A stretch of 64,000 bases of DNA from assembly GCF_026626635.1 (NCBI RefSeq), contig NZ_JAPNKA010000001.1, positions 1,984,001 through 2,048,000 on the forward strand. The letters are read 5' to 3'. This document shows, in pieces, positions 26,694 to 35,473 of the stretch. A program made the position numbers and the translations under genes. Source of the stretch: Archangium lansingense (GTDB lineage Bacteria > Myxococcota > Myxococcia > Myxococcales > Myxococcaceae). Position 1 is the first letter of the stretch. Each line of letters starts with the position of its first letter. The notes under the pieces were generated by a model that was given only the letters and a program-made list of their open reading frames with translations, searched no databases and was not told the DNA's origin.

Positions 26694-28187
26694 TCTCCCC
26701 TGTTGCTCGCGGCCCTGCTGTCCGCCTGCGACCCCACGCCTTCGGTGCCGCAGGACCACCCGAGTCCCGAGCCGTTCCAGCCGATGCAGGTGCAGGCTGC
26801 GGTGGATGTGGCGCCAGCGCCGGGCTTCGCGGACCAGACGGGAGGCGGCATCTTCGCGACAGCGGAGGGCAACGTCATCCGCCTGCGGCTGGACGGCACG
26901 AAGGCGGCGCTGGAGAGCCACCCGGGGAACACGGTGACGCCGGGCCGGGCCCGAGCCGTCTTCCGGATGGGACCGGACTCGGCGCTGGTGGAGGCGGACA
27001 ATGGCCTCTTCCTGGCGCAGTCGGGCTGGCTCATCGCCCCGCCCTGGCGCGAGGTGCTGAGCACGGGGCTGGCGGCCACGGCGGCGACGCCGGACGGAGC
27101 GGTGTGGCTCGGACATGCCTCGGGCCTCTACCGGTTGCAGGACGGCGCGCTGTCCGCGCTCAAGGTGAATGGCCAGGCGCTGGAGGGCATCACCACGCTG
27201 GCGTCGGCGCCCGCGGAGGATGGGTCGCAGGGCCTGTGGTTCCTTCGTCAGGAGACGCTGAGCGTCGCCGTGCGCACGGCCCCGGGCACCTGGCAGGTGC
27301 GTCAGGTCACCTCGCTGCCGCTGAAGGAGGGCGAGCGTGTCGTGGGGCTGGCGGGGCTGGGTGCCTCGGAGAAGGGGAAGGGCGAGGCGTGGGTGCTGAC
27401 GTCGGAGCGGCTGATGCGGCGCGCGGCGGACGGGTGGCGGCAGGTGGCGCTCGCGCGCAAGCCGGAGCAGCTGCTGGCCGCGGGGCGCTTCATCTGGGTG
27501 AAGGTGGACGGCAAGCTGCTCTCCCATGACGCGGAGGCGGGCACGTGGGGCGAGGCCTCGGGCGTGGACACGCGCGAGTTCCGCTTCCTGGCGGCTGACG
27601 AGAGCGGCTGTGCCTGGGTGCAGCTCGGCGCCGACACGGTGGCGCTCACCCGCGGCCCGATACCGCGAGTGCTTGGGCTGCTCGAGGGCTCGCAGGTGGT
27701 GGAGGACGCCCTGGTGGTGCGCTCGCGCGTGGTGCCGGGCGTGGCGCCGCTGAGCTTCGTCTACGAGGTGGCGGGCGTGGAGGTGCCGGTGCGCGGGCCC
27801 GACTACAGCCTCGGCGGCTCGGAGGCGGACGGGACGCCGAAGCCCTACTCCTTCGTGGGCCTGGAGCCGGGACTGCACACGCTGAGCGCCGTGGCGCGCT
27901 ACGCGGATGGCACCGAGGCCCGACGCTCGGTCTCCTTCGACTACCAGCCGCTGTCCACCGTGGCGCTCGGCTGGGACAAGGACATCCGTCCCATCCACGA
28001 GGCGCGGTGCGCCAAGTGCCATGACTCCGGGCCCGCGCGGCCCCTCTCCACGTACACGCTGTGGAAGGACAACGCGGAGCTCATCATCGCGGCGGTGAAG
28101 GATCAGCGCATGCCCGCGGATGGTCCGTTGGATCCGCAGCTCATCTCCCTCATCCAGCGCTGGGCGGCCACCGGCGCGAATCCCTGA
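26685..28187 (+). CDS. lipoprotein with C-terminal cytochrome c-type heme motif
   Basis: About 500 residues from the GTG at 26685, or 519 from the ATG at 26628 that overlaps the DUF1501 stop. The GTG is preferred because it gives a compact lipoprotein signal (MRVSPLLLAALLSAC) with GAGAGG upstream; both start and ribosome site would then come from a palindromic repeat. Residues ~40-330 read like a beta-propeller sensor/reporter fold (GGIFATAEGNVIRL, AVWLGHASGLYRLQDG). An Ig-like segment follows, and a C-terminal cytochrome c-like domain carries CAKCH (Cys442 in the short form) with a possible axial Met in DQRMPADG. It fits an electron-carrying lipoprotein of the DUF1501 locus. Confidence 0.75.
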   Translation: MRVSPLLLAALLSACDPTPSVPQDHPSPEPFQPMQVQAAVDVAPAPGFADQTGGGIFATAEGNVIRLRLDGTKAALESHPGNTVTPGRARAVFRMGPDSALVEADNGLFLAQSGWLIAPPWREVLSTGLAATAATPDGAVWLGHASGLYRLQDGALSALKVNGQALEGITTLASAPAEDGSQGLWFLRQETLSVAVRTAPGTWQVRQVTSLPLKEGERVVGLAGLGASEKGKGEAWVLTSERLMRRAADGWRQVALARKPEQLLAAGRFIWVKVDGKLLSHDAEAGTWGEASGVDTREFRFLAADESGCAWVQLGADTVALTRGPIPRVLGLLEGSQVVEDALVVRSRVVPGVAPLSFVYEVAGVEVPVRGPDYSLGGSEADGTPKPYSFVGLEPGLHTLSAVARYADGTEARRSVSFDYQPLSTVALGWDKDIRPIHEARCAKCHDSGPARPLSTYTLWKDNAELIIAAVKDQRMPADGPLDPQLISLIQRWAATGANP

Positions 28188-28198
28188 GGCGCTTCAAC

Positions 28199-31100
28199 AT
28201 GTCCCGAGTCTTCCGCACGTCGCTCGTGCTCGCCCTCCTGTCCACGGCCTGCGAGCCCGAGGAGAAGCCCCCCGAGCAGCCCGTGGCGGTGGACCCCTGC
28301 GCGGGTCTGCAGCCCCTGGCCCTCTCCGCGAGCCCCACCCGGACGCGGGTGAAGGAGCCCGTCACGCTCACGGCCACGGGCGGCAGTGGCCACTACCGCT
28401 ACCTCGTCGAGCCCGGAGGCTCCTCGGGAGAGATGCGGGGCTCGCGCTTCATCGCCGGGCTCACGCCGTCGGTGGACACGCTGGCGGTGGAGGACATGCG
28501 CTGCCCTGGGGACGCGCGGACGCAGGTGGAGGTGGTGGCGGCCTTCGACGTGGCTCCCGCGCGGGCCACGCTGAAGCCGGGAACGACCTTCCAGGTACAG
28601 GTGACGGGGCAGATGGGTGCGCCCGTCTTCACCCTGGACCGCAGCGACGCGAACAGCACGGTGACGCCCTCGGGCCAGTACACGGCGGGGACAGGGACGG
28701 GCGTGGACCTGGTGCGGGTGCGCGATAGCCGCACGGGTGACGAGGCCCTGCTCCAGTTCGAGGTCCGCACGGACGCGGTGCTGCGCGGAGACCCGGAGCG
28801 TCTGGCCGTGCCCGCCGGCTCGTCGGTGCAGCTCTTGACGGTGGGCGGCAGTGACCGGATTGCCTGGACGAAGGTGTCCGGACCGGGCTCGGTGGAGGGC
28901 GGGCGCTTCTCGGCCGAGCAGGGGGCGACGGGCGCGGCGGTACTGGAGGGGACGGATCCCTTCACGAAGCAGAAGACGACGGTGTCGGTGCGCGTGCTGG
29001 ACGAGCTGACGCGCGCAACGCAGCCGCACGGCCAGGTTACCGACACCGCCGCGGTGGTGACGGCGGACTTCGACGGGGATGGAGTGGCGGACGTGGCGGT
29101 GGGGCGGCCGGAGAGTGATCTCAACCGGCCCCAGGGTGGCGTGGTGTTCATCTTCAAGGGGAGCACGGCGGGCCTGCCCGCGCAGCCCACGTGGGTGCTC
29201 ACGGGAGAGACGGACACGGCCCGGTTTGGTGATGGGCTGGTGGCGGGAGACATCGACAAGGATGGGAAGGCGGAGCTGGTGGTGTCCTCGCCGGGCGCGG
29301 ACGTCACCATCGACAGCTCGGGCGCGGTGTACCTGTACCGCTTCGGAACCAACGGGCCGGAGCGCATTCGGCCGCCGCTGGCCGGGTTGGGCCGGGGTGC
29401 CTTCGGCACGGGCGTAGCGCTCGAGGACGTGGACGGGGATGGAGACCTGGACCTGCTGGCGGGCTCGCCAGCGGGTGACCTGGCGGCCACCAACCAGATT
29501 TCGACTCGCGGCGTGGTGGACATCTTCCAGCTCACCCCGGGGCAGCCGATTCCGGACCTGCCCTCCATCCGTCTGGGCGGGAGCGACATCAGCGTGAGCG
29601 GCGCCATCGAGCAGCGCTCGCGGACGGGCATCGGCCAGGCGGTGGTGGTGGCGGACCTCAATGGGGACGGACGGCCGGACCTCGCGGCGCTGGGGAAGAC
29701 TTCGCGCTACCGGGCGGATGGCTCTTCCCTGGGCGTGGTGCAGCCCGCGGTGTCCGTGTTCTTCGCGCGCGCCGAGGGCACCCGCTTCCGCGCCACGCCG
29801 GACGTCTTCGTGCTGCCGACGAACGCGTCGGACGGCAACGAGGGCTCCTGGCGGCTGGGTGCCATTCCAGGTGACGGGACTCGGCCCCCGCTGCTGATGG
29901 TGTTGCTGGACCGGGCGGACTCGCCGGATCTTCGCACCAGTAACGGGCTGAACTTCATGACGGACGCGGGCGGAGCGCTGCTCTTCGACGTGAGCACGTA
30001 CGCGCCCACGGGTGATCCCGCATCCACGCCGGCGCAGGTACTGCTGGCGAATGCCTATGCCCGCTTCTACGGGGACGCGGCCTCCATCGTGGCGGGGCGG
30101 AGCTGGGCCCTGGCGGACGTGGATGGCACGCCCGGAGTGGAGCTGCTGCTGGGGGCGCCCTACGCGAGCATCCCCTCGGGGACGACGTCGCTGCGCTACG
30201 GCGGCAAGGTGCTGGTGTACCCGCTGACGGGGCTGGCCCGGGGCACGGCCCTCAACAGGCCGCCCTCCTTCCTGCCGGGGCTGGCGAAGTCGGACGCCTT
30301 CGGGGTGGGTATCGCGCCCTGGACCTTGCCGGGGACCTCGGGGCTGGTGGTCTTCGCGGGGCGGGCCTCCGCGCCGGACGGCCGTGCCTTCACCGGCAGA
30401 GTGGATGGCTTCGTGAAGGCGGGCGAGTCGCTCGCGCAGTGGACGCGCTCGAGCTACCTGGTCCCGGCGAAGCCGAGCGTGGAGCGCTTCGGTGAGGCGG
30501 TGGCGGTGGGCAGGGGCAAGGACGGAGCCGTGGTGGCGCTGGTGGGCTCGCCGGGTTTCGCTGGCCCGGGGGTGAACGCGGACGGCAATGACTTGTCGGC
30601 GGGCCGGGCGTGGACGTATGGCGCGGCGGGCGGCGCGGGCACGCTCGTGGCCGAGGGGACGAACTCCCCCTTGTACAACGGGCGCACCGTGGGCGCGGAC
30701 GTGGCCTTCTCGGACTTCAACGGAGACGGGAAAGCGGACCTGGTGATGGGCGCGTCGGGCTTCACCATCCCGAGGACCGCCTCGAACGTCTCGGAGCTGG
30801 GGAACGCCTACCAGGTGGTGAGGACCCAGTGCCTGCCTACCGGCTCCACGGACCTGCAGGCCGGTGGCGTGCTGGTGTCGCTGGCCCAGGAGGATGGGAG
30901 CTACAAGGCCGCGTACCGGCTGTGGGCCATTGGCAACATCACGGAGAACTGCCCCTCGGGCAGCACCTGCACGCGCGCGGGCATCGGGCGCGGGGTGGTG
31001 GGTGGCTTCGACTTCAACGGGGACGGCCTGCAGGACATCGGAGCGCTGCGCAACAGCGGCTTCGAGCTCTTCCTGGGGCGGGCGCCGGATGACGCCACGC

Positions 31101-31930
31101 TGGCGAAGCGGACGATGGCGTGCGACCCCGTCTACTCCTCGCCCTACTTCGTGACGTCCACGACGGCGCAGACGACCTCGGTGCCCGTGTCGCTGGGAGA
31201 CCTGAATGCGGACGGCTGCGACGAGGTGGCGTGGCGCTACTCGGATGGAAGCCAGCGCTCGGGCGTGGCGGTGCTGTTCGGCTTCGACGCGGGCGGTACC
31301 CGGTGTGGCGGGCGCACGGCCGCGAAGCTGGTGCGGCTGGCAGCGGACCCGGAGGTGGGCATGAACTACATGGGGCTGGGGCTGGCCGTGGCTCGCGTGG
31401 GCCGCGTGCTGGGCAAGACGGGTCCGGACTACCTGGCGGTGAGCGCGACGAACGTGCCCTACAACGGCGTGACGCAGCCGGCGGTGCTGCTGTTCGACAC
31501 GGCGAAGCTGAAGGACGCGTGGCTGGGCTCGGGGGGCAAGGACGTGGTGGGCGCGATGGAGAGCGCGGTGATTCCCCAGATAGTGGTGCACCGCTCGCGG
31601 GCGGTGGGCTTCGGGACGGCGCTGGCGGGTGGCGTGGACCTGACGGGCGACGGTGTTCCGGAGCTGGTGGTGAGCGCACCGGGCGCGTCGGTGGCCTCGG
31701 ATGGCGGAGGCGCGGTGTTCGTGTACGCGGGCGGGCCGGGGGCTACCGGAGCGCTCACGCCCATGTTGACGCTCACGGGCGACGTGACGGAGCGCGCGGG
31801 CTTCGGCAACGACCTGGCGTTGATGGCGGGGAGTGGGAGCTCTCCGCCGACGCTCGTCGTTGGCGCACCGCTGAGCTACCGCACGGGCACGCAGAACGGC
31901 ACGGCCTTCGTGGTGCCGCTCGGCTTCTGA
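28199..31930 (+). CDS. large FG-GAP/integrin-like beta-propeller lipoprotein
   Basis: A 1243-residue protein with a lipoprotein signal (VLALLSTAC, Cys about 15) and two or three Ig-like domains (about 30-270). A long series of FG-GAP repeats follows with calcium-binding loops such as DFDGDGVAD, DIDKDGKAE, DVDGDGDLD, DLNGDGRPD, DFNGDGKAD, DFNGDGLQD and DLTGDGVPE. The repeats probably form one or two seven-bladed propellers on the cell surface. Such domains bind proteins or sugars in adhesion. It begins 11 bases after the heme lipoprotein stop and closes the five-gene locus. A surface scaffold or adhesin for the exported redox proteins is a reasonable inference; no partner is proven. Confidence 0.85.
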   Translation: MSRVFRTSLVLALLSTACEPEEKPPEQPVAVDPCAGLQPLALSASPTRTRVKEPVTLTATGGSGHYRYLVEPGGSSGEMRGSRFIAGLTPSVDTLAVEDMRCPGDARTQVEVVAAFDVAPARATLKPGTTFQVQVTGQMGAPVFTLDRSDANSTVTPSGQYTAGTGTGVDLVRVRDSRTGDEALLQFEVRTDAVLRGDPERLAVPAGSSVQLLTVGGSDRIAWTKVSGPGSVEGGRFSAEQGATGAAVLEGTDPFTKQKTTVSVRVLDELTRATQPHGQVTDTAAVVTADFDGDGVADVAVGRPESDLNRPQGGVVFIFKGSTAGLPAQPTWVLTGETDTARFGDGLVAGDIDKDGKAELVVSSPGADVTIDSSGAVYLYRFGTNGPERIRPPLAGLGRGAFGTGVALEDVDGDGDLDLLAGSPAGDLAATNQISTRGVVDIFQLTPGQPIPDLPSIRLGGSDISVSGAIEQRSRTGIGQAVVVADLNGDGRPDLAALGKTSRYRADGSSLGVVQPAVSVFFARAEGTRFRATPDVFVLPTNASDGNEGSWRLGAIPGDGTRPPLLMVLLDRADSPDLRTSNGLNFMTDAGGALLFDVSTYAPTGDPASTPAQVLLANAYARFYGDAASIVAGRSWALADVDGTPGVELLLGAPYASIPSGTTSLRYGGKVLVYPLTGLARGTALNRPPSFLPGLAKSDAFGVGIAPWTLPGTSGLVVFAGRASAPDGRAFTGRVDGFVKAGESLAQWTRSSYLVPAKPSVERFGEAVAVGRGKDGAVVALVGSPGFAGPGVNADGNDLSAGRAWTYGAAGGAGTLVAEGTNSPLYNGRTVGADVAFSDFNGDGKADLVMGASGFTIPRTASNVSELGNAYQVVRTQCLPTGSTDLQAGGVLVSLAQEDGSYKAAYRLWAIGNITENCPSGSTCTRAGIGRGVVGGFDFNGDGLQDIGALRNSGFELFLGRAPDDATLAKRTMACDPVYSSPYFVTSTTAQTTSVPVSLGDLNADGCDEVAWRYSDGSQRSGVAVLFGFDAGGTRCGGRTAAKLVRLAADPEVGMNYMGLGLAVARVGRVLGKTGPDYLAVSATNVPYNGVTQPAVLLFDTAKLKDAWLGSGGKDVVGAMESAVIPQIVVHRSRAVGFGTALAGGVDLTGDGVPELVVSAPGASVASDGGGAVFVYAGGPGATGALTPMLTLTGDVTERAGFGNDLALMAGSGSSPPTLVVGAPLSYRTGTQNGTAFVVPLGF

Positions 31931-31939
31931 GCCGGCGCC

Positions 31940-32374
31940 TCAGTGCGCCATGGACATGGATGGCTCGGAGATGCCTTCGAGCACGCGGCCGGCGAGCTGC
32001 TGGTCCTCCATCTCCATGGCGAGGTCCCCCAGGGAGACGATGCCGATGAGCCGCTCCCGCTCGTCCACGACGAGCAGACGGCGTACCTGCAGCTCGCGCA
32101 TCTGATGGGCGACGTCCTCGACGTCGTCCTCCACGGAGCATGTCTGCACGTTGCGGGTCATCACGTCAGCGACGGTGGCCGTGCGGGGGTTGAAGCCCAG
32201 GGCCAGTCCGCGCACGACGATGTCCCGGTCTGTGAGGATTCCTATGACGCGCTCGCCCTCGACGACGGGCAGGGAGCCCACGTTGAGCAGGCGCATCATC
32301 TCGGCGGCGGCCATCAACGTCGTCTCCGGGTGGGCGGCGACGGCGTCCGGAGTCATCACGTCACGAATCTTCAT
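31940..32374 (-). CDS. tandem CBS domain protein
   Basis: A 144-residue cytoplasmic protein made of two CBS motifs: KIRDVMTPDAVAAHPETTL to VIGILTDRDIVVRGLA (about 1-60) and ADVMTRNVQTCSVEDDVEDVAHQM to LIGIVSLGDLAME (about 70-125). The pair should fold into one Bateman module that senses an adenine nucleotide. There is no attached enzyme or transporter domain, so it acts as a stand-alone regulator. The ATG at 32374 is chosen for its GAGG ribosome site; a GTG three codons upstream is possible. It is convergent with the FG-GAP gene and divergent from the SemiSWEET-like gene. Confidence 0.88.
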   Translation of the reverse strand: MKIRDVMTPDAVAAHPETTLMAAAEMMRLLNVGSLPVVEGERVIGILTDRDIVVRGLALGFNPRTATVADVMTRNVQTCSVEDDVEDVAHQMRELQVRRLLVVDERERLIGIVSLGDLAMEMEDQQLAGRVLEGISEPSMSMAH

Positions 32375-32576
32375 GGGACGCACCTCGGGGCTGTGAGTGG
32401 ATGCCTTTGGAGGAGAGGGTGTGTCCGCTTGGGTGAGGATGCCGTGGAATTCCCCACCCTTCTTTTGTGACTGGATGCCCGCTCACCAGGCGCGGCGCAG
32501 AAGCAGGGCCACGCTTGCCCGTCTGCCCATCGGGAGGGTTCTCCACGGGGCCGCGGGCGTGCGCATCGTTGAGCCC

Positions 32577-32891
32577 ATGGGGAGCGAAGCCATCGGATGG
32601 TTCAGCTCGTTCGTGCTGGTGCTGACCATCTCCAATCAGGTGTACAAACAGTGGAAGTCGGGCACCAGCAAGGGCGTGTCCAAGTGGCTCTTCGTGGGGC
32701 AGATCACCGCCTCCACGGGCTTCACCATCTATAGCGTGATGGTGGGCAACTGGGTCTTCGTGGTGACCAACGCCCTGATGTTGCTGAGCGCGCTGGTGGG
32801 GATCGTCATCGTGGTGAAGCACCGGCGCACGGAGCGGCGGGCCGAGCGGCGCGACACGGTGCTAGCGGGCGCGAGCCCCGCGAGAGCGTGA
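32577..32891 (+). CDS. SemiSWEET/PQ-loop-like small membrane protein
   Basis: A 104-residue protein with three predicted membrane helices (about 5-24, 36-58 and 62-82) and a short basic tail. NQVYKQWKSGTSKGVSKWLFVGQ fits the loop after helix 1 of SemiSWEET half-transporters (K-x-K/S-G-x-S-x-x-x-S), and VVTNALMLLSALVGIVIVVKHRR fits helix 3. The canonical PQ proline is replaced (NQVYKQ). SemiSWEETs dimerise to carry sugars across the inner membrane, so sugar transport is possible but unproven. The ATG at 32577 excludes an unlikely hydrophilic upstream extension. It stands alone, followed by a convergent small gene. Confidence 0.6.
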   Translation: MGSEAIGWFSSFVLVLTISNQVYKQWKSGTSKGVSKWLFVGQITASTGFTIYSVMVGNWVFVVTNALMLLSALVGIVIVVKHRRTERRAERRDTVLAGASPARA

Positions 32892-32964
32892 GCCGCTCGG
32901 AAACGCGAGAGCCCCCAGGCACACCTCCCGAGGGAGGGGCAGGGGGCCCGGATGCGCGAGCCGT

Positions 32965-33279
32965 TCAGCTCACCGGCTGTGGAGACATCTGGTGGGTGAG
33001 CTCCTCGGGCGACTTCAGCATGGAGGCATGGCCGCCGTGCCGGACGCGCTGCTGCTCGTCGAGGGGGGCGGAGAACGTCTTGGCGATCTTGTTGTAGGTG
33101 CCGAGGATGAGGATGGTGGGGGCCCACTGTCCGATGAAGTTCGCCCAGTGCTTGCGGCCGGTGATCATCAGGAAGGCACTGGCGGTCATGCATCCGATGG
33201 CGACTCCAAGGAAGCCGATGGAGGGAATGCGCCGCGTCTGCAGCTCGACATTGGTGGTGACCATGTCTTCGTTCTTCAT
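32965..33279 (-). CDS. small membrane protein of unknown function
   Basis: A 104-residue protein starting MKNEDMVTTNVELQTRR, with a GGAGG ribosome site eight bases upstream supporting this ATG. Two membrane helices are predicted (about 18-37, IGFLGVAIGCMTASAFLMI, and about 47-60, WAPTILILGTYNKIAK), joined by a short loop. The C-terminal ~40 residues are hydrophilic and probably cytoplasmic (DEQQRVRHGGHASMLKSPEEL). The composition matches the surroundings. I do not recognise the family. It is divergent from the ferritin-like gene at 33461, with which it could share a stress-related promoter region, but nothing in the sequence proves that. Confidence 0.6.
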   Translation of the reverse strand: MKNEDMVTTNVELQTRRIPSIGFLGVAIGCMTASAFLMITGRKHWANFIGQWAPTILILGTYNKIAKTFSAPLDEQQRVRHGGHASMLKSPEELTHQMSPQPVS

Positions 33280-33460
33280 GTCCGGTGCCTCCGGTGGTGA
33301 GAGGTGCATGACAAAGGTGCGCATGGGAGGAGTCGGTGAAGGGCGGGGGTGATGCCCCCCTGCCTGCTGTCCGGGCGAGCGCCGAGTCGGTGGGGTTGGC
33401 CGTGCGGGCGGGTCCGAGCAGATTGCCGGGGACTCTGACGCGAGGGCGGGGGAGGACGAG

Positions 33461-33928
33461 ATGGGACGTAAGTCCGAGGTGGAGAAGCTGCGGAGCCTGG
33501 CGCAGATGGACGTGGATGCGGTGGGGGCCTACGACGCGGCCATTGCCCGGGTGAAGGAGCCGCTGGTGCGCGAGCGGCTGAACGAGTTCCGGGTGGATCA
33601 CGTGCGACATGTGCAGGACCTCAACGCGTTCATTCGCCAGTTTGGGGGAGAGCCAGTGGAGCTGCGGCCGGACCTGAAGGGCGCGGCGATGAAGGGCCTG
33701 ACGGCGATGACGAGCATGATGGGGACGGAGGCGGCGCTGGTGGCGATGCTCGGCAACGAGGAGTTCACCAACCGGGCCTACGAGCTGGCGCTGAGCTTCG
33801 AGTGGAGTCCCGAGGTGCGCACGCTCATCGAGAAGAACCGGCGGGACGAGGAGCGGCACATCACCTGGGTGAAGGAAGCGGTGCGCAAGCGCCCATGGGT
33901 GATGGAAGGCGCCGAGGTGCAGGCGTAG
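33461..33928 (+). CDS. ferritin-like four-helix protein (DUF2383-like)
   Basis: A 155-residue, all-helical cytoplasmic protein. Four helices are visible, carrying carboxylate/His positions of a ferritin-like diiron fold: VDAVGAYDAAIAR (about 18-30), DHVRHVQDLNAFI (about 46-58), EEFTNRAYELAL (about 100-111) and RDEERHITWVKEAV (about 129-142). ExxxH-like spacing (DEERH) is present in the last helix. Members of this group are often stress- or stationary-phase-associated, with an uncertain iron or redox role. The ATG at 33461 has a strong GGAGG ribosome site. It is monocistronic and followed by two palindromic repeat structures. Confidence 0.72.
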   Translation: MGRKSEVEKLRSLAQMDVDAVGAYDAAIARVKEPLVRERLNEFRVDHVRHVQDLNAFIRQFGGEPVELRPDLKGAAMKGLTAMTSMMGTEAALVAMLGNEEFTNRAYELALSFEWSPEVRTLIEKNRRDEERHITWVKEAVRKRPWVMEGAEVQA

Positions 33929-33997
33929 AGCGGCCAGGGAACTCGCCGTCAGGGGAGACCCACTGCGTCAAGAACCCTTCGCCCACAGGGAGAGGAT

Positions 33998-34035
33998 CCC
34001 CCCCTTCGTTCAAAGGGGGGGCAAGCCCCCCGGGG
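33998..34035 (+). repeat. C/G-run hairpin with repeat-like tail
   Basis: Seven Cs plus TT (33998-34006) pair with AA plus seven Gs (34013-34021) around a CGTTCA loop. Then comes GCCCCCCGGGGTGAGGGT (to about 34042), whose GGGGTGAGGG end matches the tail of the three palindromic repeats. It is probably a diverged or composite member of the same family and could also terminate the ferritin-like gene. Confidence 0.55.
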
Positions 34036-34075
34036 TGAGGGTGCCACGGATCCCGGGTTGAATCCCGAGTCAATC

Positions 34076-34110
34076 CCCTCTCCCTCTGGGAGAGGGCCAG
34101 GGTGAGGGTC
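34076..34110 (+). repeat. palindromic repeat, copy 2
   Basis: CCCTCTCCC (34076-34084), loop TCT, GGGAGAGGG (34088-34096), then CCAGGGTGAGGGTC. The stem is identical to copies 1 and 3; only the loop differs. It is intergenic, between the ferritin-like gene and argE, 58 bases before the argE start. Confidence 0.8.
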
Positions 34111-34168
34111 TACATTCGGTGGGCACCACCCGCGCGGAGCGCGGAACCCGAGCCCCGGAGGCCCCACT

Positions 34169-35332
34169 GTGAGTGACACACTGCCCGAGCTGAGGGCGAC
34201 GTTGAGCGAGCTGGTCGCGCTGGACACGACGTCCTCGCGCCCCAACGCGCCGCTGGTGGACCTGGCGAGCGGGAGGCTGGAGGCGGCGGGCTTCCAGGTG
34301 GAGCGGGTGAGGTACCGGGACGAGGCAGGGGTGGAGAAGGTGAACCTCGTCGCGGTGAAGGGGGGCGGGGGGGAGGAGCGAGCGGGGCTGGCGCTGGTGG
34401 GGCACACGGACTGCGTGCCGTACGACGCGGCGTGGACGGAGGCGCTGCGGCTGACGGAGCGGGACGGGAGGCTGTACGGCCGAGGGGCGTGTGACACCAA
34501 GGGCTTCATCGCCTGCGCGCTGTACGCGGCGACGCACTTCACGGGGCGGCTGAAGGCGCCGTTGATGGTGCTGCTGACGGCGGACGAGGAGGTGGGCTGC
34601 GAGGGAGCCAAGCACCTGGTCGCGCTGGGCAAGGGTCGGGCGCGGCACGCCATCGTGGGAGAGCCCACGTCACTGGTGCCAGTGCGGGCGCACAAGGGGT
34701 ACTGCCTGGCGGAGGTGGAGGTCCAGGGTCGGGAGGGGCACAGCGCGTACCCGGATGAGGGGGCGTCGGCCATCTTCCGGGCGGGGCGCTTCCTGCAGAA
34801 GTTGGAGACGCTGGCGCGCACGCGGCTGCGCGAGGAGCGAGACGAGTCCTTCGAGCCGCCCTTCACCACGGTGAACGTGGGCCTCATCAGCGGGGGCAAG
34901 GCCCCCAATGTCATCTCCGGGGCGTGCCGCTTCACGGTGGAGTGGCGCCCCATCCCCCGGCAGCCGAAGGAGCGGGTGTTGGAGCTGCTGGAGTCCATCC
35001 GGCACGAGCTGGTGCGGGACGAGCCGGGCTACGAGGCGCGTATCCGGCTGTTGCGGACGGAGCCGGCGGTGGACACGCGGGCGGACGCCGAGGTGGTGCG
35101 GGTGCTGGCGGAGCTGTCTGGCAACGCGCCCATCACGGTGCCTTTTGGCACGGAGGCTCCGCAGCTCACGGAGCTGGGCGCGCAGGCGGTGGTGTTTGGC
35201 CCGGGGGACATTCGGGTGGCGCACCAGACGGGGGAGTACGTCCCGATGGAGGACCTGGTTCGGTGCGAGGCGTACCTCACGCGGGCCATCGCGCACTTTT
35301 GCGGCGCGGCCATACAGGGTTCCACCTACTGA
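34169..35332 (+). CDS. argE: acetylornithine deacetylase / M20 family metallopeptidase
   Basis: A 387-residue M20-family enzyme. ArgE removes the acetyl group from N-acetylornithine in arginine biosynthesis. Metal/catalytic motifs are present: GHTDCVP (about 75-81, metal His and catalytic Asp), RGACDTKGFIA (about 109-119), ADEEVGCEGA (about 137-146, catalytic Glu and metal Glu), GEPTS (about 166) and a late His in VAHQTGEYV (about 352). The dimerisation ('lid') domain is about 175-290. Length and motif order fit ArgE better than DapE, though other acylamino-acid substrates cannot be excluded. The GTG at 34169 has GGAGG upstream. It is not in an arg operon here. Confidence 0.85.
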   Translation: MSDTLPELRATLSELVALDTTSSRPNAPLVDLASGRLEAAGFQVERVRYRDEAGVEKVNLVAVKGGGGEERAGLALVGHTDCVPYDAAWTEALRLTERDGRLYGRGACDTKGFIACALYAATHFTGRLKAPLMVLLTADEEVGCEGAKHLVALGKGRARHAIVGEPTSLVPVRAHKGYCLAEVEVQGREGHSAYPDEGASAIFRAGRFLQKLETLARTRLREERDESFEPPFTTVNVGLISGGKAPNVISGACRFTVEWRPIPRQPKERVLELLESIRHELVRDEPGYEARIRLLRTEPAVDTRADAEVVRVLAELSGNAPITVPFGTEAPQLTELGAQAVVFGPGDIRVAHQTGEYVPMEDLVRCEAYLTRAIAHFCGAAIQGSTY

Positions 35333-35473
35333 GCGTCAAGGCGCACCGGGTCATGGGAGGCGGGGAGCGCAACGGCTCTGTCTGATTTCCTGACCTGGAG
35401 GTACAGTCCTTGGAGGTAGGGCCGGGGAACCGGTCCACGAGCGTCGCGAAGGGCCATGGGGAGGGGCCGCGAT

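Noticed and set aside
28061-28198. Upstream extension of the FG-GAP protein
   Set aside because: It overlaps the end of the heme lipoprotein gene in another frame, while the ATG at 28199 opens a perfect lipoprotein signal.
28103-31591. 1162-residue antisense ORF opposite the FG-GAP gene
   Set aside because: Shadow ORF from high third-position GC; the composition is Arg/His/Gln-rich with no domain.
33998-34110. CRISPR-like cluster of palindromes
   Set aside because: The repeats are not regularly spaced, there are only two here, no spacers of equal length exist and no cas gene is present.
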